Shown here piece by piece: positions 49,863 through 61,031 of a stretch of DNA of 64,000 nt. A program made the translations under genes and the position numbers. Within the stretch, counting starts at the first letter, position 1. Every line of letters starts with the position of its first letter. Source of the stretch: Vibrio kanaloae (GTDB lineage Bacteria > Pseudomonadota > Gammaproteobacteria > Enterobacterales > Vibrionaceae); contig NZ_AP025497.1 in the NCBI RefSeq assembly GCF_024347535.1, positions 2,976,001 through 3,040,000 of the forward strand. The letters run 5' to 3'. Below the pieces are notes generated by a model. It was not told the DNA's origin and ran no database searches. It saw only the letters and a list, made by a program, of their open reading frames with translations.

Positions 49863-49892
49863 AAAAAAAAGCCAGTGTTTGTGCACTGGCTC
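49863..49892 (-). terminator. Terminator of polA
   Basis: On the minus strand GCCAGTG / CACTGGC stem followed by eight T, about 35 bases after the polA stop and upstream of the spf promoter. Confidence 0.9.
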
Positions 49893-49924
49893 ATACTAAT
49901 TCACTCGATAAGGTCAAAAACTGA

Positions 49925-52723
49925 TTAGTGGGCTTGGTCCCAGTTATCACCGTGGCCAGCTTCCGCAACAAGCGGAACGGCTAGCTCAGCAGCGGATTCC
50001 ATCAATTCTTGTACTTTACTTTCAATTTCGGCTAAAGATGACTCTTCCACTTCAAATACCAATTCATCGTGCACTTGCATTAGCAGTTTCACACGACCAT
50101 CGCCTTCCGCTTGAATCCACTCATCAACCAATAGCATTGCTTTTTTGATAATGTCAGCTGCCGTACCTTGCATTGGTGCGTTGATCGCCGCACGCTCAGC
50201 CGCTTTACGACGCATGCCATTTCGAGATTTAATCTCCGGCAAATGTAAACGACGACCATAAATCGTTTCAACAAAGCCCTGCTCTGACGCTGCGCTACGT
50301 GTGTCTTCCATGTACTGCATTACGCCAGGATAGCGTTCGAAGTAGGTGTCCATGTAATGTTGCGCTTCACCGCGAGGAATACCCAGCTGCTTAGCCAAAC
50401 CAAAGGCACTCATACCATAGATAAGACCAAAGTTAACCGCCTTTGCACGACGACGCTGCTCAGAGGTAACGCTCTCAATATCAACGCCAATAATTTCAGC
50501 CGCAGTGGCTGCGTGGATGTCTTTGCCTTGTTGGAAAGCTTCCAATAAGGCTTTGTCGCCCGACAGGTGCGCCATAATACGTAATTCAATTTGTGAGTAA
50601 TCGACCGCTAAAATCTTCCACCCATGTTGAGCAACAAATGCTTGGCGGATACGACGACCCTCTTCATTACGAATTGGGATGTTCTGCAGGTTTGGATCGG
50701 TCGAAGACAAACGACCTGTCGCTGTCACCGCTTGGTGATAGGACGTATGAACACGACCCGTTTCAGCGTTGATCATCTTAGGTAGTTTATCAGTATACGT
50801 CGATTTCAGTTTTGCTAGGCCACGATACTCAATGATCAGCTTAGGCAGCGGGTAGTCCAACGCTAACTCTTGCAACACTTCTTCGTTGGTTGACGGGCTA
50901 CCTGATGGCGTTTTCTTGATAACGGGCAGACCCATCTTTTCAAACAAGATCGCTTGCAGCTGTTTTGGCGAGTTCATGTTGAACTCTTGCTCTGCAATCT
51001 CATAAGCTTTCTGTTCTAGCTCAACAAGACGAACCGCAATCTCTTGCGATTGAGCCCCTAGTAACATGTCATCGATGAAGACACCTGTGCGTTCAATACG
51101 AGACATCACAGGAATCAGTGGTACTTCAATGTCTTCATAGATGGTTTTTAGCTTTTCATCTTGCTCAATGTTTTCCATTAAACGATGATGAAGACGCAAT
51201 GTCACATCAGCATCTTCCGCAGCATATGGAGATGCTTCGCCCAATTCAATCTGGTTGAAAGTAAGCTGTTTTTTTCCTTTACCTGCAATTTGCTCAAATG
51301 AGATACAGCTATGCTGAAGGAAACGCAGCGCTAAGCTATCCATATCATGCTTACCACCTACGCTGTTGAAAACGTATGATGCCAGCATGGTGTCGTGTTT
51401 GATGCCTTTCATCTCGATATCGTAGCGCGCTAAAACGCTCATATCATACTTTAGGTTTTGACCTACTTTTGCTTGCGAGTCATCTTCTAGTATCGGTTTA
51501 AGCTGTTCTAGTACCCAATCACGATCGAGTTGTTGAGGAGCATCGAGGTAGTCATGAGCAACCGGCACGTAAGCGGCAACGCCTTCTTCAGTGGCAAATG
51601 ATAGACCGACAAGGTTAGCGACCATGTAGTCTAGGCTGTCTGTCTCTGTATCAAAAGCAAACACTTCAGCCGCTTTAAGTTTTTCTAACCAAGTATTGAA
51701 AGCATCTTTATCTAGAATCGTTTCGTAGTGGCTGCGATCAATCGTCACTGCAGAGGTATTCATCTCAACAGCTGAAGTGGCAGACGAGCCGTTGCTGCGT
51801 ACCGCACCTGATCTTTCAGCCGCTTCCACCACCCCATTACCGCCGTCAAGTAACTCATTGAGCCAAGACTTAAACACCAGCTGACCATATAGCTTAATCA
51901 GCTCATCAATGTTTGGTTGAGCTTTCACGAGCGATTCCGGTGTTTCTTCTAACTCAACATCCAACTTAATGGTCGCAAGTTCGTAAGACATCTCAGCGTT
52001 GTCTTTATTATCGATAAGCTTCTTCGCCATGGTTTTTGAACCACGAAAGCCAAGCGCCGCAATGTCATCAAGGTTTTGATACAGTTTTTCGATGCTGCCG
52101 ATGCCTTGCAACAGAGCCGTCGCTGTCTTATCACCCACACCCGGCACGCCCGGAATGTTATCGACTTTATCACCCATTAGAGCAAGGTAATCGATGATCA
52201 ACTCAGGTGGGATACCAAACTTCTCGATAACGCCTTCACGATCCATCACCACATTAGTCATGGTGTTGATAAGAGTAACGTTGTCATCAACCAGTTGGGC
52301 CATATCTTTATCGCCAGTACTGATAAGAACAGGCATGCCCATCGCGGAAGCTTGAGAAGCCAGCGTACCAATCACGTCATCGGCTTCTACCCCAGGGATA
52401 GAGATAAGCGGTAGACCCATCGCACGAATGACATTATGCAGTGGCTCGATCTGGCAACGAAGGTCGTCAGGCATTGGTGGACGGTTTGCTTTGTACTCTG
52501 GGTACATATCATCACGGAACGTTTTCCCTTTCGCATCAAAAATTACCGCCATACGATCAGAAGCGAATTGACGCATCATGCTACGTAGCATGTTAACCAC
52601 ACCATAAACAGCGTTGGTTGGGATATCACCATTGCTCATTGTGCCAGGGTAAGCATGGAACGCGCGATATAGGTAAGAAGAGCCATCGATTAGAATCAAT
52701 GGATTATCAGGAATACGAGCCAT
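49925..52723 (-). CDS. polA: DNA polymerase I
   Basis: A 932-residue full-length Pol I. The N-terminal 5' nuclease domain covers about 1-290 ([28 protein letters not shown]). The 3'-5' exonuclease keeps its acidic motif ([12 protein letters not shown]). The polymerase domain has [27 protein letters not shown] and QVHDELVFE. It fills gaps and removes Okazaki primers. Its upstream region carries paired DnaA boxes and a GATC cluster. Confidence 0.98.
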   Translation of the reverse strand: MARIPDNPLILIDGSSYLYRAFHAYPGTMSNGDIPTNAVYGVVNMLRSMMRQFASDRMAVIFDAKGKTFRDDMYPEYKANRPPMPDDLRCQIEPLHNVIRAMGLPLISIPGVEADDVIGTLASQASAMGMPVLISTGDKDMAQLVDDNVTLINTMTNVVMDREGVIEKFGIPPELIIDYLALMGDKVDNIPGVPGVGDKTATALLQGIGSIEKLYQNLDDIAALGFRGSKTMAKKLIDNKDNAEMSYELATIKLDVELEETPESLVKAQPNIDELIKLYGQLVFKSWLNELLDGGNGVVEAAERSGAVRSNGSSATSAVEMNTSAVTIDRSHYETILDKDAFNTWLEKLKAAEVFAFDTETDSLDYMVANLVGLSFATEEGVAAYVPVAHDYLDAPQQLDRDWVLEQLKPILEDDSQAKVGQNLKYDMSVLARYDIEMKGIKHDTMLASYVFNSVGGKHDMDSLALRFLQHSCISFEQIAGKGKKQLTFNQIELGEASPYAAEDADVTLRLHHRLMENIEQDEKLKTIYEDIEVPLIPVMSRIERTGVFIDDMLLGAQSQEIAVRLVELEQKAYEIAEQEFNMNSPKQLQAILFEKMGLPVIKKTPSGSPSTNEEVLQELALDYPLPKLIIEYRGLAKLKSTYTDKLPKMINAETGRVHTSYHQAVTATGRLSSTDPNLQNIPIRNEEGRRIRQAFVAQHGWKILAVDYSQIELRIMAHLSGDKALLEAFQQGKDIHAATAAEIIGVDIESVTSEQRRRAKAVNFGLIYGMSAFGLAKQLGIPRGEAQHYMDTYFERYPGVMQYMEDTRSAASEQGFVETIYGRRLHLPEIKSRNGMRRKAAERAAINAPMQGTAADIIKKAMLLVDEWIQAEGDGRVKLLMQVHDELVFEVEESSLAEIESKVQELMESAAELAVPLVAEAGHGDNWDQAH

Positions 52724-52874
52724 AATGTTTGTGTATCCAGTAAGTACAGAAATAATCTGTTAAGAATGCCACGTCTGTTGGTTGGATTCTACGTTGTCGA
52801 TCCGTATCCGTTCATTCGATTGTATTCGTTATAATCAATTTATTGTTATTTTTTGTTCTGAGACACTAGCCACC

Positions 52875-52907
52875 TGTGGATAACTCTGTTTATATTATTT
52901 ATCCACC
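52875..52907. promoter_or_regulatory. Pair of DnaA boxes upstream of polA
   Basis: TGTGGATAA (52875-52883) is the complement of a perfect DnaA box TTATCCACA, and TTATCCACC (52899-52907) is a one-mismatch box in opposite orientation, 15 bases apart and about 150 bases upstream of the polA start. Confidence 0.65.
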
Positions 52908-52976
52908 CTGTTGAGAACTAAGGTGAAGCAATAAAAAAACAAGCATAAACAACTGAAAATAAAGAAAAAAATAACA

Positions 52977-53010
52977 GATCGAACAGATGATCAACGATCT
53001 TTTTTCGATC
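52977..53010. other. Cluster of four GATC sites
   Basis: GATC occurs at 52977, 52989, 52996 and 53007, four Dam sites in 34 bp between the DnaA boxes and the RyhB terminator. Such clusters are preferred by SeqA. The intervals are 12, 7 and 11 bases, so only some are one helical turn apart. Confidence 0.55.
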
Positions 53011-53093
53011 CTGCATTGTGGAAAAGAATACTGATGGCGTTTTATTCATAAAAATACGTGCCACTAAATATGCATCTTGTTGAAATAGAGGTA

Positions 53094-53314
53094 TAAAAAA
53101 AGCGACACCCGAAGATGTCGCCTAGCAAAAACCGGTAAAGCTATTCAAATTGAATACCACAGCTTTACCTAAAAGCTATAAATTACACTGGAAGCAATGT
53201 GAGCAATGTCGTGTCAAAAAGAACTTAGTATAAGTTCGCGAGAATTCTGTTACGTAACCAAGTAGATACTTGAGTACTCAACATCCTTGTGAACATTTCC
53301 TTATTCCCTAAGAC
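53094..53314 (-). ncRNA. ryhB: RyhB iron-responsive small RNA
   Basis: The minus strand contains the conserved RyhB core CACGACATTGCTCACATTGC followed by TTCCAGTG (53187-53214), known from E. coli. The transcript ends at the hairpin GCGACA / TGTCGC plus T-run (53094-53121). At about 220 nt it has the longer Vibrio form. RyhB is made when iron is short and, with Hfq, silences iron-using proteins. Location near polA agrees with V. cholerae as I recall it. The 5' end is estimated from the promoter. Confidence 0.92.
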
Positions 53315-53320
53315 AGGGTT

Positions 53321-53349
53321 AATAATAATGATTCTCATTTAATAGTCAA
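53321..53349 (-). promoter_or_regulatory. RyhB promoter with overlapping Fur box
   Basis: On the minus strand TTGACT (53344-53349), 17 bases, ATTATT (53321-53326). A Fur-box-like AATAATAATGATTCTCATTT (53321-53340) covers the spacer and -10, so iron-loaded Fur would block it. Confidence 0.8.
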
Positions 53350-53358
53350 CAGTTAGAT

Positions 53359-53377
53359 GATAATAAATCTCATTTAA
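53359..53377 (-). promoter_or_regulatory. Second, upstream Fur box of RyhB
   Basis: GATAATAAATCTCATTTAA resembles the 19-bp Fur consensus and lies just upstream of the -35. Confidence 0.6.
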
Positions 53378-53417
53378 TTTATAATTAGTGAATCATCACA
53401 CTAATTTCAATCACTCA

Positions 53418-53858
53418 TCACACTGAAAGTGCCTTCAAAAAATGGATTCGATTTTCAGTAATATATTCTTTTTCTTCCAGTTTTTCGATTTGATAGCCGT
53501 TTCTCAATAACAAACGCAGCATAGCTGGAAACTGATTGCGAGATTTAACTTTCAGTTGTTGATAGCCCTGTTTCTTCACCCATTGTTCCTGAGCATCGAG
53601 CTGCGCCTGTGCGACCCCTTTATTTCTTGCAAGTGGAGAAACGCCCCCAAACCAACTATAAAAGGTCTGCCGATCCAATTCATAGCCGATCTTAAAACCC
53701 AGTAACACGCCCGCTTCTTCAGCAACGAGGATCAGGCTTGTTTTACCCGCTAACCGCTCCGATAAAGACGCGACACTCTCTTTTTTAGCAAACTCAGTAA
53801 TCTGATCAACAACAGACACCACCTCTTCCAGTGAGCCTTCACGTACAATGACTGACAT
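53418..53858 (-). CDS. GNAT family N-acetyltransferase
   Basis: The ATG at 53858 (GGTGGA upstream) gives 146 residues beginning MSVIVREGSLEEVVSVVDQI; an open frame of 14 codons upstream is ignored. The acetyl-CoA-binding segment reads VSPLARNKGVAQAQLDAQEQ, and the C-terminal helix MLRLLLRNGYQIEKLE is typical. The substrate is unknown. It follows hemB by 77 bases on the same strand and may be cotranscribed. RyhB lies just beyond its 3' end. Confidence 0.85.
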   Translation of the reverse strand: MSVIVREGSLEEVVSVVDQITEFAKKESVASLSERLAGKTSLILVAEEAGVLLGFKIGYELDRQTFYSWFGGVSPLARNKGVAQAQLDAQEQWVKKQGYQQLKVKSRNQFPAMLRLLLRNGYQIEKLEEKEYITENRIHFLKALSV

Positions 53859-53935
53859 CTTATCCACCCTTATAAACGAAAGGGCTGGCACAATAGCCAA
53901 CCCTTTTACTGATCACTTAAGTTCATTCTGCGCAG

Positions 53936-55069
<1,134 letters not shown>

Positions 55070-55186
55070 CTAGCAGTAAAGTATAAAACCCATTCAAAAA
55101 TAGGGATGAATGGCAAAAAATGACCTTCTCCTCACACTGCCGTATACTCACAACAACTCAGTACAGACCGCTTTCAGGACAAAATA

Positions 55187-55951
55187 ATGATCGACACCCA
55201 TGCTCATATTTACGCGAGCGAATTCGACGAAGACCGCGAACAAGTAGTACAACGCGCACGAGATCAAGGAATTGATACGATTCTGCTACCTAATATCGAT
55301 TTAGAATCTATCGAGCCAATGCTAGCAACGGAAGCACAGTTCCCTGAGGTGTGTCATTCGATGATGGGCTTACACCCCTGCTACGTGGATGCCAATATTG
55401 AACAAACCCTAAAAACCATTCGAGCTTGGTTCGATAAGCGTGACTTTATCGCCGTAGGTGAAATTGGTATCGACCTGTACTGGGATAAAACCTTTAAAGC
55501 CGAACAAGAGATGGCGTTTGTGACTCAACTGCAGTGGGCAAAAGAACTCGATCTACCAGTAGTGATCCATACTCGAGACTCTATCGAGGAGACACTAACT
55601 CTACTCCGTCAAGAGCAAGATGGCAGCTTACGTGGCGTGTTCCACTGCTTTGGGAGCAGCTTAGAAGAAGCTCAAGCGATCAATGAACTAGGTTTTCATT
55701 TAGGGTTAGGGGGAGTCTCTACTTTTAAGAATTCGGGGATGGATAAGGTAATCCCACATCTGGATATGAATTACGTCATCTTGGAAACAGATTGCCCTTA
55801 TTTAGCACCCGCGCCACACCGTGGTAAACGTAATGAACCCGCTTATACGGAGTTGGTTGCGAAACGTATTGCCGACCTAAGGGGCATGACAATGAAAGAA
55901 GTTGACGCAATAACCACTCAAAATGCGAGAGAATTATTTAATTTGTCATAA
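55187..55951 (+). CDS. tatD: TatD family metal-dependent hydrolase
   Basis: A 254-residue TIM-barrel hydrolase with metal ligands in IDTHAHIY (start), GEIGIDLYWD near 92, VIHTRDS near 126, FHCFG near 151 and ETDCPYL near 203. TatD proteins are DNases/RNases linked to quality control; despite the name, they are not needed for Tat export. It is divergent from hemB and convergent with the tatABC operon. Confidence 0.9.
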   Translation: MIDTHAHIYASEFDEDREQVVQRARDQGIDTILLPNIDLESIEPMLATEAQFPEVCHSMMGLHPCYVDANIEQTLKTIRAWFDKRDFIAVGEIGIDLYWDKTFKAEQEMAFVTQLQWAKELDLPVVIHTRDSIEETLTLLRQEQDGSLRGVFHCFGSSLEEAQAINELGFHLGLGGVSTFKNSGMDKVIPHLDMNYVILETDCPYLAPAPHRGKRNEPAYTELVAKRIADLRGMTMKEVDAITTQNARELFNLS

Positions 55952-56036
55952 ATCAAATTGATTTAAACCACCAAAATATTTGAGAAGAGAAAGCAACAGG
56001 TCTATTATCAACTGCATTCATATGGAGATGATAATT

Positions 56037-56153
56037 ATGTGTGACCACTCACAGCACTTGCAACGCCAGCATCGGACCTTGTGGCATAAAATATTAGGGA
56101 TTAAAGAGCTCTACATATGTCAAAACTGTGGATATCAGTTAAAGATTCGATAA
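56037..56153 (+). CDS. Small cysteine-containing protein, 38 residues
   Basis: A hand-found small gene: ATG at 56037 with GGAG 9 bases upstream, stop TAA at 56151. The product has a His/Gln-rich start (MCDHSQHLQRQHRT) and a CQNCGYQLKI tail with a CxxC pair that, with Cys2 and nearby His, could bind zinc. In-frame ATGs at 56022 and 56028 have poorer sites. A strong terminator follows 10 bases later. Function unknown. Confidence 0.6.
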   Translation: MCDHSQHLQRQHRTLWHKILGIKELYICQNCGYQLKIR

Positions 56154-56161
56154 ACAAGACA

Positions 56162-56196
56162 CAATAAAAAAGCGGCCTATGGCCGCTTTTTTATTG
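56162..56196. terminator. Bidirectional terminator between the small gene and tatC
   Basis: Long stem AATAAAAAAGCGGCC / GGCCGCTTTTTTATT with a TAT loop. Confidence 0.92.
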
Positions 56197-56226
56197 TTAA
56201 ATGACTCGTTAAGAAGCACGGTTCAA

Positions 56227-56982
56227 TTAAGATTCAGCTTCTTCCTCTTCATCGCCATTCGGCTTACGCACATAGAAGCGCGCAAAGAACAGACCAATCT
56301 CAAACAAAATACACATTGGAATGGCCAACAGCGTTTGCGAAATCATATCAGGTGGTGTGAGCATCATGCCGATAATGAACGCACCCACAACAATATAAGG
56401 GCGCTTTTCAGACAACGATTTAGGCGTTGTCGCACCAGTCCAACATAACAAGATAATCGCAACAGGCACTTCAAAAGCAATACCAAAGGCCAAGAACAGT
56501 GCCAGTACAAAATCAAGATAACTCGATATGTCTGTCGCAAACTCCACCTGTCCCAAAGAGATAGTGGTAAAGAAGCTAAATACCAACGGGAATACCACGA
56601 AGTAAGCAAACGCTACACCACAGTAAAACAGCAGCGAACTTGAAGCCAGCAAAGGCATTATCAAACGCTTCTCATGTTTGTATAAGCCTGGTGCAACAAA
56701 AGCCCATACTTGATACAAAATAAACGGTACCGCGACAAAAATAGAGGCTACTAAAGTTAACTTTAACGGCGTGAAAAATGGTGATGCAACATCCGTTGCA
56801 ATCATCGTCGCCCCTTCAGGTAGGCGATCTACCAAGGGTGCCGATACGAATTCATAAATATCATTAGCAAAATAAATTAGCCCAACAAACACAACCAGAA
56901 CTGCAACAATCGCACGCAGTAGGCGATTACGTAGCTCTAGAAGATGGCTAATTAAAGGCTGTGTCTGCTCAGTCGAAGACAT
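56227..56982 (-). CDS. tatC: Sec-independent protein translocase TatC
   Basis: A 251-residue protein with six membrane segments and the conserved N-terminal [12 protein letters not shown], which binds twin-arginine signals, and FAYFVVFPL. The C-terminal tail is acidic ([10 protein letters not shown]). With TatB it forms the receptor for folded twin-arginine proteins in the inner membrane. Last gene of rmuC-ubiEJB-tatABC; separated from tatB by 147 bases holding a tandem repeat. Confidence 0.95.
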   Translation of the reverse strand: MSSTEQTQPLISHLLELRNRLLRAIVAVLVVFVGLIYFANDIYEFVSAPLVDRLPEGATMIATDVASPFFTPLKLTLVASIFVAVPFILYQVWAFVAPGLYKHEKRLIMPLLASSSLLFYCGVAFAYFVVFPLVFSFFTTISLGQVEFATDISSYLDFVLALFLAFGIAFEVPVAIILLCWTGATTPKSLSEKRPYIVVGAFIIGMMLTPPDMISQTLLAIPMCILFEIGLFFARFYVRKPNGDEEEEAES

Positions 56983-57028
56983 GTCAAACCTCTTAAAAGG
57001 AAGATCGAAAAGGAGCCGCGCGCCTATC

Positions 57029-57108
57029 TATCCAGTTGAATTAGTATCCACTTGAATAGCTATCTACTTAAATATTTAGCTACTTAAACATCTAGCTACA
57101 TAAGTATC
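57029..57108. repeat. Five-unit 16-bp tandem repeat between tatB and tatC
   Basis: Contiguous units on the plus strand: TATCCAGTTGAATTAG, TATCCACTTGAATAGC, TATCTACTTAAATATT, TAGCTACTTAAACATC and TAGCTACATAAGTATC. Neighbouring units differ at 3-6 positions and the period is exact, so it is an old imperfect minisatellite inside the tat operon. Confidence 0.85.
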
Positions 57109-57129
57109 TGGCGACTCCTCCTTGCGAGA

Positions 57130-57537
57130 CTATTCGGCTTTCTTATCTGACGGTGCTGAAGCCTCACTGTTAACCTGAATAGTTTCAGATTCCACAGCTT
57201 CCGTGACACTGGATTTAGTCTCACTTGGCTTATCAGACTCAGGCTTAGCATATGGACGTTGAACATCAGCAGCGGCCTGCTTAAGTTCATCGACTGATGC
57301 TTGTAGGTCTGGAGATAAATCTTCCATACCCATTTTTTCCGCCTTACGTAGGTTTTCTTGCAGCTCTTGTACCTTAAGCTCATGAGAAAGTTCATCTTTC
57401 ACACTATTTGCCATGCTTTTCGCTTGTCCAACAAACTTGGAGACACTGCGAATCGCTACGGGCAAACGCTCAGGTCCTAAAACCACTAACCCAACGACAG
57501 ATATTAATACCAGTTCCCAAAAACCGATATCAAACAC
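57130..57537 (-). CDS. tatB: Sec-independent protein translocase TatB
   Basis: A GTG start gives 135 residues with N-terminal membrane helix [20 protein letters not shown], the hinge GPERLP and an amphipathic helix ([20 protein letters not shown]). The C-terminus is polar and Ser/Glu-rich. TatB pairs with TatC to receive substrates. It starts 3 bases after the tatA stop. Confidence 0.94.
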   Translation of the reverse strand: MFDIGFWELVLISVVGLVVLGPERLPVAIRSVSKFVGQAKSMANSVKDELSHELKVQELQENLRKAEKMGMEDLSPDLQASVDELKQAAADVQRPYAKPESDKPSETKSSVTEAVESETIQVNSEASAPSDKKAE

Positions 57538-57540
57538 GAT

Positions 57541-57795
57541 TTACGCCTGCTCTTTGTCTTTCTTTGTTTCAGCAGTTGTTTCAGCGCTCGCTTCTTTCTT
57601 CTGCTGTTCAATATTCTTTGGTTCGAAGTCTGCATCTTTCTTATCTGCAGGCTTGTCTTCATCGCTCATCGCTTTTTTGAAGCCTTTAACCGCTGAACCT
57701 AAGTCACCACCCATGCCGCGCAGTTTCTTTGTTCCGAATAGCAAAATTACAATTACAGCAATGATTAAAAGTTGCCAAATACTGATACCACCCAT
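57541..57795 (-). CDS. tatA: Sec-independent protein translocase TatA
   Basis: The ATG at 57795 gives 84 residues beginning [20 protein letters not shown]; an ATG two codons upstream is possible. The membrane helix is followed by [10 protein letters not shown] and an amphipathic helix, then a Lys/Glu-rich tail. TatA oligomers form the export pore. First of tatABC. Confidence 0.94.
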   Translation of the reverse strand: MGGISIWQLLIIAVIVILLFGTKKLRGMGGDLGSAVKGFKKAMSDEDKPADKKDADFEPKNIEQQKKEASAETTAETKKDKEQA

Positions 57796-57848
57796 TGTCA
57801 TTGTCCTCGGGTCTGTCTACACATAAAAATATTAAGAGAGTCTACTGT

Positions 57849-59483
57849 CTAACGACGGTAAGCTCGCCAACTAAGCAACCAAAATGTGACACCTGCGATG
57901 CCACAGCCCATGGATAGCTGCTCATAAGGGCTTGAAACTAATATTGCGGAGCATACGACTAAAGTAGCTCCAACGCCAAACAAAAACTTTCCAGTCGCTT
58001 GCTGACGCTTACTATCTCGGTAGCCTTGATAAAGCTGATCCATTCTGTGGTTCATCGCTTTACCTTGGCGCAAGCTGTCATAAAGTAGCTCTGGCAGCTC
58101 TGGCAGTTTTTCTGCCCAAAATGGCGCGCGCTCTTTGACTGCGTTAATCACAGCTTGCGGCCCCACTTGATTCATCATCCAAGTTTCTAGGAAAGGCTTC
58201 GCCGTTGCCCACAAATCAAGTTGCGGATACAACTGGCGGCCTAGGCCTTCCACATACAACAAGGTCTTCTGCAGAAGTACCAACTGAGGTTGAACCTCCA
58301 TGTTGAAACGTCTTGCTGTATTAAATAAGTTTAGCAACACATGGCCAAATGAGATCTCGCCAAGTGGTTTGGCAAAAATAGGCTCACACACCATACGAAT
58401 CGCAAATTCGAAATCATTGACGTTGGTATCGTGTGGCACCCATCCAGAATCCACGTGCAGCTCTGCGACTTTACGGTAATCTCGATTAAAGAAAGCCAGC
58501 AGGTTTTCGGCTAAATAGCGCTTATCTTCACTGTTAAGCGTGCCGACAATGCCACAATCCAAGCCAATCCACTGAGGATTATCTGGATTTTCAGGGTTAA
58601 CGAACACGTTACCCGGATGCATGTCTGCATGGAAAAAGCTGTCGCGGAACACTTGGGTGAAGAATACTGTCACACCGCGTTCAGCCAGCAATTTCATGTT
58701 AGTGCCGTTGGCGTTTAGCGTTTCAATGTCTGAAACCTGAATACCATAGATTCGTTCTGACACCATCAGGGTTTCACTGCTTAAATCAGGGATAACCTCT
58801 GGAACATAAAGCTCTTCACTGCCTTCAAAATTACGTCGCAGTTGAATCGCATTGGCTGCCTCACGACGCAGATCTAATTCATCAAGTAGCGTTTTTTCGT
58901 ACTCGTGGACCACCTCAACGGGTTTCAAACGACGTGCTTCAGGAAGCGACTTAGCGACTATACGCGCCATTCGGTGCATCAGTTTTAGATCTGCATCAAT
59001 CACCGGGCGAATATCAGGTCGAATTACCTTGAGAACAATCTCGCGACCACTCTCTTTCAGCTTTGCCGTATGCACCTGAGCAATAGAAGCCGAAGCCAGT
59101 GGCTCAATATCAAAATCAGTAAACCAGTTATCTAAACTGCCACCCAGTGCCGTTTCCATATCTTGCTTGGCCAACGCGCCATCAAATGGCGCCACTTGGT
59201 CTTGCAACAACGCCAATTGATCGGCGATATGAGGAGGAAATAGGTCACGACGAGTCGACATCATTTGTCCGAATTTGATCCAGACCGGCCCTAATTCTTG
59301 TAATGCTAAACGCAAGCGGTGGCCTAACTCTTTATCTTGATGCTTATTCTTGAGCCAAAACAGTGCCTTTCTCGCCAGCAAAGGGGCTTTAGTCAATTGG
59401 TGTTCTGGCATCAACTCATCAAGGCCATACTCTAACTGTACCTTGATAATATGATAAAGACGTTTCACTTCTGCAGGGGTCAT
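57849..59483 (-). CDS. ubiB: Ubiquinone biosynthesis regulatory kinase-like protein UbiB
   Basis: A 544-residue UbiB/ADCK-family protein. The KxGQ motif ([13 protein letters not shown]), the atypical A-rich loop ([11 protein letters not shown]) and the lysine VLKVIRPDI are present, with the catalytic loop [10 protein letters not shown] and metal-site DCGIVG. Two membrane helices end the protein. It supports ubiquinone synthesis. Its ATG overlaps the ubiJ stop by 4 bases. Confidence 0.95.
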   Translation of the reverse strand: MTPAEVKRLYHIIKVQLEYGLDELMPEHQLTKAPLLARKALFWLKNKHQDKELGHRLRLALQELGPVWIKFGQMMSTRRDLFPPHIADQLALLQDQVAPFDGALAKQDMETALGGSLDNWFTDFDIEPLASASIAQVHTAKLKESGREIVLKVIRPDIRPVIDADLKLMHRMARIVAKSLPEARRLKPVEVVHEYEKTLLDELDLRREAANAIQLRRNFEGSEELYVPEVIPDLSSETLMVSERIYGIQVSDIETLNANGTNMKLLAERGVTVFFTQVFRDSFFHADMHPGNVFVNPENPDNPQWIGLDCGIVGTLNSEDKRYLAENLLAFFNRDYRKVAELHVDSGWVPHDTNVNDFEFAIRMVCEPIFAKPLGEISFGHVLLNLFNTARRFNMEVQPQLVLLQKTLLYVEGLGRQLYPQLDLWATAKPFLETWMMNQVGPQAVINAVKERAPFWAEKLPELPELLYDSLRQGKAMNHRMDQLYQGYRDSKRQQATGKFLFGVGATLVVCSAILVSSPYEQLSMGCGIAGVTFWLLSWRAYRR

Positions 59484-60085
59484 GCTTTCTCCAACAGAGT
59501 ATTCAATTTTGATTCAAGGCGTGCGGTGGCACTTTTCACGTCATCAACCTGATCGCAAAAATGTGCGACTTCTAACGGAGCGGGTGCCATCTTCCACTCC
59601 TCAGTCAAAACCTGAGCAAGGTGGTTTTGATGCTTAGTTGCCTGCTTGGCCATCAGGTCACCCACATTTTTAGCGCTTTGGACCAAGGTATGCGCAACCA
59701 CATCGCCAGTCACTCGTGACAACCACTCTTCCAAGTCAGGCTTGCAGTCTGTCATCAATTGAGCAAATTTTTGTGCCAACTGAATATCACCTTCTAAGAT
59801 CAGCTTATCTTGCTTGATCAGCTTAGTGATATTCGACTGCTCACGCAGTTCCGGTAATACCGATAGATTCAAGGATAAATAACAATCAGGTTGTCCTTCG
59901 TATTCAGCCAATACATCAATTTGTTGGCTGAAAACGAAAGTGAGTGTTTTATTCAACTCTTTCAAATTGACTTGAATGATCTGCCCCTTTAAACGAGACA
60001 AACGACGAACCAAGGCTGGATCATCGTTCACGAAAGTATTTAAAGAGGTTTCAATAACCGCGGTGACCAATGGATCAAATGGCAT
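59480..60085 (-). CDS. ubiJ: Ubiquinone biosynthesis accessory factor UbiJ
   Basis: A 201-residue protein with an SCP2-like lipid-binding domain in the N-terminal half and a C-terminal coiled-coil-like helix ([20 protein letters not shown]). UbiJ binds ubiquinone intermediates in the soluble Ubi complex. It sits between ubiE and ubiB in the conserved order, with a 4-base overlap to ubiB. Confidence 0.93.
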   Translation of the reverse strand: MPFDPLVTAVIETSLNTFVNDDPALVRRLSRLKGQIIQVNLKELNKTLTFVFSQQIDVLAEYEGQPDCYLSLNLSVLPELREQSNITKLIKQDKLILEGDIQLAQKFAQLMTDCKPDLEEWLSRVTGDVVAHTLVQSAKNVGDLMAKQATKHQNHLAQVLTEEWKMAPAPLEVAHFCDQVDDVKSATARLESKLNTLLEKA

Positions 60086-60185
60086 GACTGTCCTTACCTT
60101 TGAAAACGGATAAGCCTTAACCTATCCGTTCTGTCTTTATTCTTTTATTGTCTAGCCAGCTCAACGAGCCTACTGTCAAGTTCGA

Positions 60186-60980
60186 CTAGAACTTGTAACC
60201 CCGGTGCAGCGCAACAATGCCGCCCGTTAGGTTGTAGTATTTAGTGTTTTCAAAACCCGCGTCTTGCATCATGCCTTCTAAAGTTTCTTGATTTGGGTGC
60301 ATGCGGATAGATTCGGCAAGGTAGCGGTAACTGTCTGCATCATTGACAATCAGCTCACCAATTTTAGGTAACAGGTGAAAGGAGTATGCGTCATACACTT
60401 TCGATAGTGGCTCAAGTACTGGCTTCGAAAACTCCAGAACCAACAGGCGGCCGCCCGGCTTAAGTACGCGGAACATTGAACGCAATGCTTGGTCTTTATC
60501 GGTTACGTTACGCAGACAGAAGCTAATGGTAATGCAATCGAAGTAGTTGTCAGGGAATGGTAGCTCTTCAGCATTGGCTTGTACGTAATGCACATTGCCC
60601 ACAATACCGTTATCTCGCAGCTTATCACGGCCAACATTCAGCATTGAATTGTTGATATCAGCAAGAACCACGTGGCCTTTGTCACCAACAATACGCGAGA
60701 ATTTCGCCGTAAGATCGCCAGTACCACCACCGAGGTCTAGAACACGTTGACCCGGGCGAACGCCACTGCAATCAATCGTGAATCGCTTCCACAAGCGGTG
60801 AACACCACCCGACATTAAATCATTCATGATGTCGTATTTAGCGGCTACAGAGTGAAATACCTCTGCGACTTTCGCGACTTTTTCGTCTTTCGCGACGGTT
60901 TCGAAACCAAAGTGTGTGGTTTCTGACTCTACTTCTGAATTTGTCTGCACGCTTGTGTCCATAATGCTGTTATCTACCAT
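60186..60980 (-). CDS. ubiE: Ubiquinone/menaquinone C-methyltransferase UbiE
   Basis: A 264-residue SAM-dependent methyltransferase: [17 protein letters not shown] near 81-97, then ADINNSML, and [15 protein letters not shown]. It methylates the quinone ring in both ubiquinone and menaquinone synthesis. The start at 60980 is used; the ATG at 60962 ([12 protein letters not shown]) is an alternative with no better ribosome site. Confidence 0.95.
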   Translation of the reverse strand: MVDNSIMDTSVQTNSEVESETTHFGFETVAKDEKVAKVAEVFHSVAAKYDIMNDLMSGGVHRLWKRFTIDCSGVRPGQRVLDLGGGTGDLTAKFSRIVGDKGHVVLADINNSMLNVGRDKLRDNGIVGNVHYVQANAEELPFPDNYFDCITISFCLRNVTDKDQALRSMFRVLKPGGRLLVLEFSKPVLEPLSKVYDAYSFHLLPKIGELIVNDADSYRYLAESIRMHPNQETLEGMMQDAGFENTKYYNLTGGIVALHRGYKF

Positions 60981-61031
60981 GGTAAGTTCTCATCGACAGC
61001 ACACTCTCTCTTTAAGAGGCGCTGCGGCCGA

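Noticed and set aside
57413..57826. Plus-strand open frame of 137 codons over tatA/tatB
   Set aside because: Antisense to tatA and tatB, which have clear family motifs.
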